This document shows positions 23,186 to 35,956 of a DNA stretch of 64,000 nucleotides, piece after piece (the first letter of the stretch is position 1; each line of letters opens with the position of its first letter). The stretch comes from Papilionanthe hookeriana x Papilionanthe teres. Taxonomy: Eukaryota > Streptophyta > Magnoliopsida > Asparagales > Orchidaceae. The stretch covers positions 65,864,697 through 65,928,696 of the forward strand of contig CM040421.1 of the NCBI GenBank assembly GCA_022702705.1, in the 5' to 3' direction. A program made the position numbers and the translations under genes. The notes under the pieces were generated by a model. It made no database searches, was not told the origin of the DNA, and was given only the letters and a program-made list of their open reading frames with translations.

Positions 23186-24951
23186 TGACACGAAGTTCTC
23201 TGAAGATCAACGTACTATTACGATGCTTTCAAAAATATATGTTATAAATAATAATAGCGACTAGTGTATATAAATATAATTTTATGGGAAATATTTTTCA
23301 CACTAGGGGTTCTACGCAAGTATATATATCGTTTCAAGTAATATAGGACTTTGAAATAAAGACTGCAGTATCGTTCCCACGAGGAGAGAGATATAGATCT
23401 TTAAATATTTTTGTTTTAAAGTATTTCTTTTATAATAAAAAATAAAGTATCTTTAATTTACTAGATGCAATAATAAAGCAGAAATAAAATAATTGATGTA
23501 AATATCAATAAGAAATCAACTTTCTCCCTTTCAATTAATCCAAGATTTTCTAAGATAATGATAATATTTGTGGAGAATATAAATTTATGGTATTGTGCCA
23601 AATAGAAGCATTCATATTCTTTACCCTTTGATCCGAGTGCAAAGAACATTGGCTAGCTCTATAAATCGGCTACGGATGTATTGTTAGTAGAATGGGTTAA
23701 TCTAAGCTCACACTATTAGATGTCCAAGGGTGGGTATGGTCGGCCCTACTAGTGACCCTTTCATTTTCTATAAACCAAATCATAAGAATTTAGTCTCTCA
23801 CTCTAAAAACTTATCAATTCTATGCCCAATATATAACATATTCCTATTTATTTGCACTTCACCTTAAATAACCCGCACAAGGCCTTCGACTACCTAAGGA
23901 TTCATGTGATATCTACAAGTTAAGAATTTATCTCCTTCTAGGACTCAAAACACTTCAACTGGTTTTAACAATTTAAATGGCCAATTTAAATAGTAAATTA
24001 AGGACCGGTATTAATATCATCATAATGTTTTGAAAATATATGATTTTTAATTCTCTGATGAATTTTTTATTATCTTATTTATATTTTCATAATTGAAAGG
24101 AGAAAGTAAAGTATCTACTCAGGTCACATTGAAATTAAATAACAAAACATAATAAATAAACTTTGAATCAAAATAAAAATACTTATCGAAGATGTTTCTT
24201 CTACTGAACTTCTGATTCCTACTGACTCCACAGCGTAATAAACTACAGATGCACCAACTCTTTCAAACTCTAAATATGAACTCCAAAATAAACTCACTAA
24301 TTTAGGAAGGAAAGCAAAAAGGTGGCCCTAATATGATCTCTCTAATTCTCTTTCTAGATTGGACTCTAGATAGGGAGGGTATATGGGGCATTTTTCTCTG
24401 AAGGAATACCCTCATATTTATAGGCTTTAAGGGTTGCCTCAAGGCTTCTCTTCAAAATGTATCCACATTCAATGAATCTTCTAGAAGGTGTGTCTAGCGC
24501 CTAGGCACCGGAATCTGGCGCCTAGGAGCCGGACACCGCGTCCAGTTCTTCACACCTCTTCACTTTGGATCGCACCTCTTCGCGATTAAAACCGTTTTGA
24601 AGCGTCCAAATACATTGTATCACACCGTCAAAATAACTGCTCACACTATCAAAATAACTGCCCAAAAGTCATAAAAAACTTAACAGTTTTCTGTATCGAG
24701 CTGGCGCCTAGGCGCCGGACTCTGGCGCCTAGGCGCCAAGCCAATAATTTCGACAATTTTGCATTTTGGCTCTATTTTTGCTCCTTTTTGCTCCTTTTTC
24801 ATATTTTTCTCCTTCTTGAACATTTTTGCATCACCTACATCTAAAAACACAAAAAATACCTTAGAAATAGGTATTTTTTTCATTAAAGCATAATATTCTT
24901 AAAATTTAATAAAAATGAAGGCATAAAAATAGGTATTTTTTTCTTGGATCA
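23186..24951 (-). mobile_element. 3' LTR of element D (Athila-like, 1.77 kb)
   Basis: Minus-strand start TGATCCAAGA at 24951, end GTGTCA at 23186. It aligns with D's 5' LTR remnant (41812-42381), for instance over the stretch reading GATCAACGTACTA...GCGACTAGT. It has two perfect palindromes GGCGCCTAGGCGCC at 24703-24716 and 24724-24737, 21 bp apart, and related words at 24496-24533. A polypurine tract precedes it in element sense. Confidence 0.88.
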
Positions 24952-24966
24952 AAATCCCCCAAACTT
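24952..24966 (-). other. Polypurine tract of element D
   Basis: Minus strand AAGTTTGGGGGATTT directly abuts the LTR start. Confidence 0.8.
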
Positions 24967-25428
24967 AAACGTTACTTGTCCTCAAGTAACCCTTTTTATT
25001 ATTCAAAATGTAAAATATTTGGAATAAAAAGGTAAATATTTAAGACTCCTTATGATTTTTGATTTTATAAAGGCCTTAGTAAATCATTAACCAAATTTCA
25101 CTAACTAAGTTTAATTTTAAGAATTTAAAGAATATTCTAACTACCAAATCATAAGACTTCAAAAATTTTTCATTCACTTCGAAAATAATTGTAGTTTATT
25201 ATATTAAGATAACATAAATTATTTACAAGAAAAATATCTTCTTGAAAATCCTTTCTAATAAAAATTCATGCATAAAAATTAAGTAATATATGTAATCACT
25301 TTTCTTTTTATAAGTTAATTCAAGTGAAGCCAATTTTTTATTAGGCATTTCCTCAAGCTTCTCCTTTTTTTTTAAGAGAGGATTACTGTATCTGGATAGC
25401 ATGTTAATGGTTTTGAACTTCACTATCC
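24967..25428 (-). other. 3' untranslated region of D, distal part; ends in target-site duplication
   Basis: AT-rich, without a credible gene. The last five bases, TATCC (25424-25428), are the left copy of the target-site duplication of insertion J; the right copy is 32640-32644, after which the same untranslated region continues. Confidence 0.65.
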
Positions 25429-27589
25429 TGTCGGCATATTTTTAAGTCTGTGGTGTATTTTAAAAAGGAGGTCGCCTACAGAAATTGTCGGCGAATTTTA
25501 GATTTTAAATTTGATTTAAATATATATATATATAATTTAGAAAGTAGCATTTGATTTTGAAAATAATTTCAGTTTGAAAATTTTAAGATATGAAATCAAA
25601 CTGATCTCACATCCCGAATAGTTTATATAAACGAGCACCACACCACAAACTTTATATCTATCCCGGAGAGTAGACACACTGCTTGATGATGGGGCTTGGT
25701 TAAATAAACTAGAAGATTTGTGACATCCGTTTGGTCTACGAACCAATTTTATAAGCCGACAAGTTCCCCTGCTTAATATAAAGGAATTAAGCAGGGTTTA
25801 TATTACTACAGGTTCTTAAAGTTCCCTATAAGGGCGAAGCCCATATAGTTAATTACATCTTAAATGACGGGAATCATTTAAGAAAACTCTCGATAATGAT
25901 CAGTGGTTTTGCTCTCAAGAATTTCAAAGTTTAGAGTTTTCAAAGGATTAAATTTTGGAATTTCAATAGGGAATAGCTCAAATTTGGAACAGTTTATTTC
26001 AGGAGTCCAAAGGAAGAGGAGTAGGAGAAGCTGAGGATCCCAGAAGAATCTTGGAAACTTCCCAAACTATCCTATTGTTTGGTTTCAATTTGGGAGTTTA
26101 TTTAATTTTGCAATCCTGCCAATTTTAATTAATTGGAACTTATATTTGTATGACATGATCATACAAATAACCTGGAAGATGTGAGGGTTTATGTCGTACC
26201 GAACGACTAACTCGGAGTCCTAAGACCTGTTAGGGCTTAATTTGCATAACATGATTATACAAATGCCTAAAGAAAAGTTGAGGATTTATGTTGCACTAGG
26301 CAAACTACCTCAAAGTCCTATGGCTTGGTTATTTAATTCTAGGAATGTTTTGCTGAAGTAGATCTGAGTTTTGCTGATGACGATGATCGAGCTGCCCACC
26401 ATGCTCCGAGCTCCTTGTTGTTGTAGAGGTTTAGTTTTAGAAGTCATAAATCAGGAGATGAGAGAAGTGCTTCGGTTTAGAGAAAAAATCTTAGAGTTCA
26501 AGTGTTTTTTAATATTTTAATTAAAACAAATCTTAAAGTTGGTTAAACAGAACCGATTAAGATCCCACGGTTCCGTCATCCCGACACCGTTATTTTCATT
26601 GAATTCACTTACTCCAGATGAATTTTCTAAACTCAGTTGAATGAGTTCCACACTTTCATTTAGACCAGTGGGAAATCCCGTTAGCAACACGTGGGTTACA
26701 TCATCCGAGGTATTCCCGATCATTCAACCAGACATTTTAATTTAGTTGCAATTGAAGTTTTGTTATTCTGTTTGTGATTAAATTTTGAGTTGTTTTATAT
26801 TTTGAAATGTTGTGGTGGTGAATTTTATCTTGCAGTGATTTTTAATTTAGTTTTGGTTTCAGTTCAGGGACTACCCTAAAAGTTTTGGTTTTCATGCAAC
26901 AGTAGTTTATCACGCAAGAAAAGTAAAATACAGTGCATGTAAGTAAATTGCAATAAAGTAAATTGCAATAAAATAAAAGCGTACCAGGAGGGTCTTCCCT
27001 TCATCCCAAGCTGCACTTAAAACACATGTTAAGGCATTTAAATATTTCAACAAGTATCTAGAGTAAAGCTAAGGGAGAGGTTTTGGTTGTCTACCAAAGT
27101 CCTAATCCTATAGCTAGTCATCTCCTATGACGTTCTAGGTTCTTGTGTTTTGGTTTAAGGACGATTTTCTTCATCGAAGAAACAATTAAATTCAATTGTT
27201 CTTATAAACATCCTATCATATTGAGGAAGTACTTAAGACGAGTCTTAAACATCTTTTCAATACCTCTAGGATTGTTTTAAGTTCAAGAGAATTTAATTAT
27301 ACAAGTGAATTAATCATCCAGGAGTTTATGTTTTGTCCTCTTGTGCAGTGAACTAGCACATTTGAATATCCTAAAAGTGGAGTAACACTTCACTTGATAC
27401 CGCATTTAAGAGTTATAACAATAAGAGCTTTAAAAGGGCAAATCAAATTATTAAGTATTTTAATGATTTAAACTTAATGATTTAATTTTAATTTTGACAT
27501 AATTATAAAAAATTAGTTTAAGTTTGGAATAGTGTTCAAGTTATTTTAGATTTAATTCTTAATGGTTTAATTTAGGTTTGTTGATAAAT

Positions 27590-27840
27590 GAATTTAATTT
27601 AATTTAATTTAATTTGATTTAATTTTAATTTAATTTAATTTAACTTGATTTGATTTAATTTTAATTTAATTTAATTTAATTTTATTTTATTTTATTTTAT
27701 TTACTTTTAATTTAATTTTAATTTAATTTAATTTAATTTAATTTTAATTTAATTTCAATTTAATTTTAATTTAATTTAGTTTTAATTTAATTTTAATTTT
27801 AATTTAATTTAATTTTAGTTTAATTTAAATTTGGATAATT
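27590..27840. repeat. AT-rich simple repeat (TTTAA-type units) inside J
   Basis: Imperfect runs of TTTAA/TTTTAA units. The inverted copy I has the same at 47216-47370. In G's LTR the corresponding interval is a 4-kb minisatellite block. Confidence 0.85.
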
Positions 27841-29599
27841 ATTTTAATTATTTTTTTTAATTAAGAATTAAGTATTATTGAAGTGATTTATTTAGGGATT
27901 TTTAAATTAAAGAATAAATATCCTCTTAATAATATCCCTACTTTAATAATACCAATTTCTATTATTCTTCCAAAATTTCAATTAATTAATTAATTAAAGT
28001 TTTATTTTAATTATCTTTTTTGAAATGGTTAGTAGGTTTCTACCCTTAATCATTTAAGTTTCAATCATCCAAAATCAGTTTAAAATCAAATATTTTACCC
28101 TCCCCCTTTTAATTAATCCAAAAATTTTAATTAAAGGTTGAAAAATTTTAATTACCATTTTGCCCTTCAAGCTTAATAATTCTATAACTCACTAAATTAA
28201 GCTCAAATGAACTTGAAATTTTTATGTAACATAACTCACATATCAATTAAGACATTAGAGGAGAAAATGTGATTTTTCTGTATTTAATTTATTTATGTAA
28301 TTATTTTTGATGGAAAATAGGGGTTTTCAAGGAAAATTCAACAACATGACCAAGGAAATGGTTCTGTCCTTGAGAAAAATATGGTATGTTCCTAATGACT
28401 AGAGGACCATTTGGACAAATTTTGGTGATGTTTTGAATTATATTTTATTTACTAGAATTATTTTAAATTTTGGAGCATTAATTAATTTTAAAATAAAATT
28501 AAATTCGAAAAAAAGGATTTTATATTTTTCTTAAATCTCTCTGACCTCAAGGAGTCCAGAGAAACAAATTTTATATTTTTATGATTTTTCTTTGATTTAT
28601 TAGAATTATTTTAATGAAAAGGTTGGAAAATACATTTTTTTTAATATTAAAAATTACATTAAGCCTTTAAAATTCAATATCTTATCCTAGGGACTTAAGA
28701 AAAATATTTGGTTTGTTCCTAAGTAATTAGAATTCAAAATGTGAAATTTTGGTGATCTTTAATGTTTTTATGATTTTTATTATTTTTTAATTATTAAAAA
28801 TATTAAAATAATGATAAAAATCAAATTTTTTAGAAAATTACAATTTTAATTTTCCTAAGCTCCTCTGATATCAGAGAAGCTCCAAAACCATTTTTGTGAA
28901 TTTTTAAAAAGTATTTTGTGAGTTATGAATTTTTAAAGTTTAATTTTACTTATGGGGCTTAATCAACCCATTTGGTGGATCAAATCAAGTTCAATTAGTT
29001 TCAAATTTTTATGTGAGACTCTCCTGACCCTAAAGGACAGTGGAGAATTATTTTCAAGTCAATTTGATGTATAGTTAACCCTAATTAATTAAAGATCAAT
29101 TTTGGGTATTTAGACCAATTAGGGTTATTCCAAGTTAATTAACTCAAAAATTCTTTTTCCTAGGTTCCTCTAGCTATAAGAAACATTACCAAATTTTCCT
29201 AGAATTTATTTCTCAACATGCTAATTATTGGAATTAAAATACTCAAAATAGTAACATGCAATAGAAAAATCAATAACTTCTCATAGGGATGGCCTCTGAC
29301 CTTGGAAAATTCAGGAAATGTTCCCAAGTTCATAAGCTTTAAAAGCACTATGGTCTCATGCCGTGGTGAATTTTCTATGTGCATGGAGAATTGAAATAGT
29401 GCAGAGAGTAATTAAATCATTAAAAATAAAATACTAAATGAAATTAATTGATTTCTCTTCCATATTATTCTCCTCTATTCAACGAGCAAGAGGGTATTTT
29501 TATTTTATTTTTAGGATTTTTCTACACGAAAGTTATGGATTTTCTAAGTTACGGTAAATAAATAAATCCATAAAATCCTATTTTTCTATTTATCTGAAT

Positions 29600-30540
29600 C
29601 GGCGCCGCATCATCCTTAGCATCTCTGAACAGCCATGCGGCGCTTTCTGGTTCGGCTCCGCCATCCGACTCAGCGCTCCAGGGGCCCGCAGTTCATGTAC
29701 CATCGCGCTGTCTGGCTCGATCACAACCGTCCGCTCGAACACATCCATACGGTAAATATGCATTGAAATTAAGGCATTTGAAATGGAGAATCTCCAGAAG
29801 CTCGGGAAGAAGAGAGAGTTCATACCTTTGCTCAGAGAAGTGAAGCTTTGATGCGAGAGTTATGTAACGTTCGATTGGGTCCGAAGCGAGCTCGGATGAA
29901 GTCCCTTGGCACAGTGAATTGCCTAGAGTACAAAAGTGACCACAGCCGATCACAAAGCTTGGAGGGCTGGAGCAACTAGGTAGCACTGGAGAGGGGCTTT
30001 CAGCTGGGGAACTTCTCCTCTTGGTCTGGTGAAGGTGTAGGACCAATCAATTTGGAGATTGGCTCACTGTGGTGAAGTCTCCTGGTTTTGGGCTTGAATT
30101 TCAACTCTGAAATTGAGCTCACAGAGAGAAAATGGCAGGGGGATTTCGGTGGGAATCAAGTTCTCCAGGTGTGGGGAAGAGTCTGGAATGATTATGGCAG
30201 AGTTTTTGTGTGGTTTGTTTCAGCACCTCTTCCATGGCCGAGAGAGGTGGGGTTTAAATATAGCTGGCTGGAGGCTCTCCCAGGGGGTGTTAGGGGTTGG
30301 AATCAGCTGCTCTGGTGAGGAGAAGAACAGCCATGGTGGCCATTGGGCATGGGGCAACTCAGCAGGTGAGAATTCCAATCTTGGGCTCACATGATGCTCT
30401 CGGGTGTGGTGTTTTTCAGTGGCTCAGGTGGCTGGCCGGCAGGCATGGGTCACCCTCAGGGTCAGGAGGTCTAGGGCTGGCGTTTAGTGTAGGGAATTGG
30501 CAATGGCCATGTCTAAAGTGGTTGAATTAAAATGGAATGG
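29600..30540 (-). promoter_or_regulatory. GC-rich block in J, possible LTR promoter/leader zone
   Basis: Sharply higher GC than the surrounding AT-rich LTR. The matching position of G's LTR (54370-54540) and of I (45240-45410, with CCGTCCGATC and an ACACGTGG G-box-like word) is also GC-rich. Overlapping ORFs on both strands (for example 29693-30046 minus, 30088-30318 plus) look like GC-driven chance frames. Placing the promoter here is an inference; no TATA box can be fixed with confidence. Confidence 0.3.
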
Positions 30541-32639
30541 GGTAAGGGTGTATTTTGGCTAAGTTTGGTCAACTCATGTATTTAGGCTAGGTGCATCCCC
30601 CCATGGCTAGTTTGGGCTGAAGAGAAAGTGGTTTAGGTCAGCTTAATTAGTGGGGAAGGGTCACCATCCAAGTACAATTATGTTTAAGCAAGGTTTAGTG
30701 GAATTGTGGAAGTGGCTAATCCCCTTAAGGGAATATGGAAAGAGCCTCCTCCTCTTACCATCTTGGGTATGATGAGGTGTCCAAAGCTCTCATGGCTCCC
30801 ATGTGGCTCATGCATGGCTTCATGGCTCCATTTGGCTTGGGAAAAGTTAAGTCAACTTTCATGAGGAAGGATTTTGTGATTTTTGGCATTTTGATGAGAA
30901 TTGTCATGTGGCTAGAATTGGAATGGTTTAATGATAAATTAGGACTTTAGAAATGAATTTAAGTTGAATGTAAGATGAGGGAGAGTGTCATATGGACTTT
31001 AGGATGGGTTTGGGTTTTTTTAAAATTTTGGTAAAGGTGGGCTTTTAGAATGGTTTAAGGGAGTGGGCTTTCATGTTTCAAAATGGGCTTTTGGATGAAA
31101 TGTTTGTAAAGGGCCATGTCAAATAAATGTTGGGTTTGGTTTAGGGATGTGTCATGAGTGATTTGAAGCAAGTTTGAGGTGATTTAGAATTGGATTGGGT
31201 CTAATTTGGGTCTCTTTGGTAATAGAGTCCAAATGGGTCAAAATGAGCTATCTTGGGCTAAAGTTGGGCTAATGTTGAAATTGATGTAAACTTAATGTTG
31301 GGAAATGTTTATGGGGTGTTACAAATAGTTTTCAACTTTGATTGGGTTTTGATTTTGGGATTTGGGCCCTTTGGGTTAGGTATGGGTGTAGGCCCATTTA
31401 AAGAATTTTGGGTTTGGGTTGAAATTGAGTAAGGATTGGGTCCAAATTTTGGGCAACTCATGTTGGTGTTTTGTTTTTGGGGATGCTAGGAAGGTTTTAG
31501 AAAAGATTTGGGTCAAATTGGGATTGAATTGGGTTGGTTTGAGCTAGGTTTAGGTCATGGGCCAAAATTGGGCCTTAAGCTTTTAAAATAAAATTGGATT
31601 CAAATGCCAATCAAATTGGGCTTGAATTTGGTCTAGATTGATATTGGGGATATTGAATTGAAGTTTAGAATTGAATTGGACCAAAATTGAGACTAATTGG
31701 GGTGATTAGGTTTGACATTGAGTTCATTTGGGTTTAAAATGGGCTAAATTGGGGGTTTTGGTAAAAGTGCGGTAAATTGACAAAATTAGCCCATGGTGTT
31801 GTTTCACAAAATGAAATTGGGAATATTTGAGATTTTTTGTAATTTTCTGGGAATTTTCTGAATTTTTGGATTTTTGGGTCAAGAGGGGCATTTTGGTAAT
31901 TTGGAGGGTATTGGGGGTATTTTTAGAAATTTTGGTATTTTTGGCTGTAGATAGTCAATTTGAGTGGGGGAAAATGTTTAGGATTGATTCTGAGGACTTT
32001 TGGGTAATTTGGAGATTTTGGAGGATTTGGGCAATTCCAAGGGCTTTTGTTAGGTTCGGTGGGTATAAGGTCCCCGGGGTCAAAAATTGAAATTTTGGAA
32101 GAATGAAGATTGATCAATTATGAGTGAAATGGAATCACTTTGTTTGAGCCATGAAGTCATATTAAGCCCATATGAGCCATGAGAGGACTCATTGGAGGCA
32201 TTCACTATGTTGTTCCTAACCCTCTTAACCAGGGGCTTAGGGGTTAAGGTCCATCCATATGAATTACCTACATGAGTTGGGGAGTCAAGTTGGGGTAAGT
32301 TGTGGTTTGAGGATTTAGATTGTAGGTGTGAGAGTGTAGAGTGTGAGTGTAGTGAGTGTGTAAGTTAACCCTCACCAGACCAGGCCACCCAGGGTAGTTC
32401 TAAGGCCAAAGAGTCCTATAGGGAACTCATCCTTTAAACCTTCACATTTGATTTCAACCCTCTAGGTGATTAGGGGTCTACAATCAAGCTTGTGGGGTTT
32501 GCAGGGAGTTAAGAGGTGTTTGAACTTATAAAGGGTGGGTTCCACTTCTAGTCCTCTAAGATAGTCAAAGGAAAAGCCTAAGGCTAGATCTTAAACACTA
32601 AAGAGGGAAGAGAAGACCTCATCAAAAATGAGGTCAACA

Positions 32640-33486
32640 TATCCTTAACTTATATTTTCAAACTTATACATTTTCACTTAATTATTATAACATACATAGA
32701 TTTCAAAAGAATTTCAATCTATTCTTTTTCGAGTTATAATTTTTAATTTCTTAATACTTCTAAAATTCGATTATCTCTACTATGAATAGAAAAATTTCTT
32801 AATCTTATTCTTCTTTAAGTTGAATAATTCTATTCTTAAAATCAATCAAAGTTATTAAAATTTTTGATTAAGTCCACTAAATTATTTAAAATTTCAAAAA
32901 TTTAAGGGATCTTAAATAGATTCTTCATTCCTCATGTTATGTTAAAAATTTTTATTTTAAGAAAATTTTAGTTCTTAAAGGAAAAATAAAATTTAAATTT
33001 GAATGTATTTTCCCTTTCCCCCAAACTTAAGTTTTGGTCTATCATGAAAAAAAAAATTTTAAGTATGAGAGAAAGAAAAACATAATTTTAAAAAGGAATT
33101 TTTATAAGTATGTAAAAAAAACATTCTAGAAAGAAAAATTTACTTCTACATATGCTTTTATGAATAATACTGAAATAATGAAGCAGGAAAAAAATAAGCA
33201 AGCTCATTAGTAAATAAATTAAATGATTATACTACTTATAATAACAGAAATAGAACAACAATACTAACTACTAAACAGTAGACTGAAACAGAAATAAACA
33301 TAAATTTATCCAAATTTCAATCTTAAACACAATACTTTAAAAATACTCTAACAACAGTCTCAACACCCAACAATCCACACAAAGTACATAAACAAATCTA
33401 AACTAGCAAACAACAAACAACAATCAATACTAGCAAAAAAATTAAATTAATAACAGACTTAGCACGATTCAGAGGTAAATCAGGCC
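32640..33486 (-). other. 3' untranslated region of D, proximal part
   Basis: It begins with the right TATCC duplication (32640-32644). AT-rich, no gene. On the minus strand a TTAAGTTTGGGGGAAAGGG motif lies at about 33016-33034, a second polypurine-like word far from the LTR. Confidence 0.6.
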
Positions 33487-34660
33487 ACTAATCACTGTCT
33501 GTAGCCTCATTATCGTCATCATCACCAAAAGAAAACTCAACATCTTTAGGATCAACATATGATGAAAAACTAGGAAAGGTAGGAAATTGAACATCATTCC
33601 CTCCCTTCAGGAATCTAACGAGAGCTTCATCATACTCAGCATCGTAACTACTCTTCCTCTGGGTATACTCAGATAAATGATCAATTTTCTTATCGATAGA
33701 ATCAACTCTGTAGTGAGTTTGAAATAACTCATTCTGCTGCTCTATAAACTGATCATGCATCGATTCCCAAAAACTAGATGGTGGCTCAGCGGTAGAAGTA
33801 GAAGGTACGGAAGTGGAAGGTCTACACGAAGTGTGTGCGAAGTAAAAGGAGCGGTCAATCTCTTCCCTCGAAGATGATCATATATTCTAACACTCTCCTA
33901 CAAAATTGGCTTGGTAGACTTCAGCTTCTCCTCAGAAATATCAGTAGTGACTCCATTGCTAACACATAAAGAAAAGATTAAAGATGGGAATCCCAGTCCC
34001 ACAGAAGTGCTGGATCTAGCAGTTGACTCCACAGAATCATAAATAATACTGCCGACATCTATCAACTTTCTCTCCTGAATGCAATAGTTCAGAATAGCTC
34101 TTTCTCTGGTAACTTCACTCAGGTGGTTGGAAGGTAGAAGTCTAGCAGAAATAAAATAATGTCAAGCCTTTGAAACACCATTTAGCTTAGAATATTTGAG
34201 GTTTACCCGTTTTTCATTCCGGATCTTCCAGGCTCCAGTGCCATCAGTCCAAAAAGCAATAATCATCTCAAGATCTCCCTCAGATGGAGATAATCCAGAA
34301 TAGTGGCACCTATGGTAGGTGGCAGTCCATAAAACCAATTGATCCTCTCTGGAGTAAATCCTACTCCAATACCTCTAACGAAGACTCCGTAGTCTTCCGC
34401 ATCTAAACAGTTAGCATAAAATTCGCGAACGACTGGAATAACAGCAACAACAGTGAAATAACATAATCGTTGTCAGTTGTGCGCAATGATTGTGTTCTCG
34501 ATCATTTCACCCTGATTGTAAAAGCATCACTCCGAGATAAACTTTCTCGACATCGTAAATTCGTGATATCGAAAATGCGCTGCCGTAGTCGCGTACTTGC
34601 TACTGTCAAAATTTTCTCATCCCTTCCCTCGCTTAGATTTCGGTGCCATCTAAACGTGAA
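33487..34660 (-). pseudogene. Element D: post-integrase ORF with putative plant transposon protein domain (broken)
   Basis: Minus-strand text in order: VREFYANCLDAEDYGVFVRG, IGVGFTPERINWFYGLP, AFWTDGTGAWKIRNEKRVN, RLLPSNHLSEVTRERAILNY, and a Ser/acidic C-terminus open at 33488-33760 (LFQTHYRVDSIDKKIDHLSE, then FSFGDDDDNEATDSD). This is the most complete copy of the domain in the window and sets the order for the fragments at 3805-4494 and 18245-18754. It has a stop at about 34180 and frameshifts. The family function is unknown; no transmembrane or env feature is visible. The acidic tail is specific to this copy. Confidence 0.75.
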
Positions 34661-35016
34661 AGAAAACAAGAACAAATTTAGAAATCAAATATTTAAACTC
34701 TTTTTAAGTTTAAGAAACTTAAAATAAGTTTAAAAATCCAAATAGAATACCTAAAAATCAAAATTTTTCTTAAAATTTCAGTTTTTAGCAAAACATAGGA
34801 AAAACTATGGTGAAAATCGAAAATAAATGGATAAGAGTGTAGATCTGACCTCGAGACGAAGAAATCAAGTGATTTCACGCCCAAATACTTAATTTTTTTA
34901 CCTCAAAATGGATCTAAGAGGTGTATTTTTGCGAAAATGGGGAAGGTGGTGAAGCTTAGGAATCATCCATGGCTAATGGGGTTTATATGGTGTTTTTTGG
35001 GTAAGCAACCTGAACC

Positions 35017-35051
35017 GGCGCTTAGGCGCCGAATTCTGGCGCCTAGGCGCC
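35017..35051. repeat. Paired GGCGCC palindromes in D, inner pair
   Basis: GGCGCTTAGGCGCC (35017-35030) and GGCGCCTAGGCGCC (35038-35051), start to start 21 bp. It lies between two post-integrase ORFs of D and matches the pair in D's LTR. Confidence 0.85.
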
Positions 35052-35447
35052 AGACTCGTCTTTTAAAAAAATCACTCTAAAAATTTTATTTTCCACCAAA
35101 ATTCATAAATTCAACTTCCAATTACTCATATTAGAGTAAGGCTTCAGTTTCTAACTTCCAAAACATTTTCCAAAAATTTTTAAAAATTAAATATTAAATC
35201 CACCAATCAAACACAAGGTTTAAATCAAACTCCTTTAATTTCCATTTATAATCTTCTATATTGGCTCAATACACTTCAGATAAGTATAATATAATCATTC
35301 AAGTCCTAACACACAATCAAACAACACAATTTGAAAACAAATACAACACACATTGAACATGAAAGCAAATACATAAATAAACACAATCGATTCACTAAAT
35401 CGATACAACGACTCATTAGATAAATCACGATCTCACCAAATCACTAT

Positions 35448-35867
35448 CTAATTTCCATTATCTTGGCAAGAAAAACTATTCAGCCCACTTGAGAAGAACA
35501 CTAATGCTCTTGGAAAATCTATAGTCGTTTTCTCGTCAATCCAATTGTTCTTCGCATACATCTCCACTTGAGCATCTTGATAAGCCGCTAGATAATCAAA
35601 TTGGAGTTTCACTTGCCATTCCAGATGTTCAATCTGATGATACATCTCATGGAGGCGATCTGTAATACTCTTGAAATCCACTTCAAATTTATCAAGACGA
35701 CTAGAAATTTTCTCCAAACTTACAGCGATGAAACCATTGAAGTAGGGTTGAGGATCTTTTGGATCTTCGTCTCTAGCCTCTTCTCCAAGATTTCTCCTCT
35801 CCATTCCTTTAAAAATCCTCTCTAATCTCTCAAGAATGGAGTGTATGGGTTGAAATAATGATTGCAT
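35448..35867 (-). CDS. Element D: intact 139-codon ORF with predicted coiled coil
   Basis: A complete frame from Met (35867) to stop, without interruption, in an otherwise broken element. It opens MQSLFQPIHSILERLERIF and has long heptad-like stretches (SLEKISSRLDKFEVDFKSIT, LHEMYHQIEHLEWQVKLQF), so a coiled coil is likely. No catalytic motif and no membrane segment are seen. It lies between two pairs of GGCGCC palindromes (35957-36051 upstream, 35017-35051 downstream) and before the transposon-protein ORF. The end of B's last ORF has a similar coiled-coil character, so it may be a split-off C-terminal module of that protein. I do not recognise a family. Confidence 0.5.
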   Translation of the reverse strand: MQSLFQPIHSILERLERIFKGMERRNLGEEARDEDPKDPQPYFNGFIAVSLEKISSRLDKFEVDFKSITDRLHEMYHQIEHLEWQVKLQFDYLAAYQDAQVEMYAKNNWIDEKTTIDFPRALVFFSSGLNSFSCQDNGN

Positions 35868-35956
35868 AGGGATTGGGGATGAAGATGGGTTAATTTAAAG
35901 GTGAAAATCATGTGAAAAACTGAAAGTTTTCAGTTTTTACATGACCCAGTAACCGT

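Larger units (their letters stand above)
25429..32639 (-). mobile_element. J: 7.2-kb solo LTR of Tat type inserted in D
   Basis: Termini TGTCGGCATA (25429) and GAGGTCAACA (32639) on the plus strand, hence TGTTGACCTC...TGCCGACA in element sense, flanked by a perfect 5-bp duplication TATCC. There are no internal direct terminal repeats, no PBS/PPT pair and no coding capacity, which is what a solo LTR left by LTR-LTR recombination shows. The same terminal word ends the LTR next to G's 3' region at 56259, and the lengths agree (7,211 and 7,345 bp). The orientation is inferred from G. It contains an AT-rich pentamer-like tract (27590-27840) and a GC-rich block (29600-30540). Confidence 0.8.

Noticed and set aside
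29590..30530. Host gene in the GC-rich block of J
   Set aside because: Overlapping ORFs occur on both strands with no recognisable motif. The block lies inside an LTR with intact target-site duplications, and the matching LTRs have GC-rich blocks at the same place.
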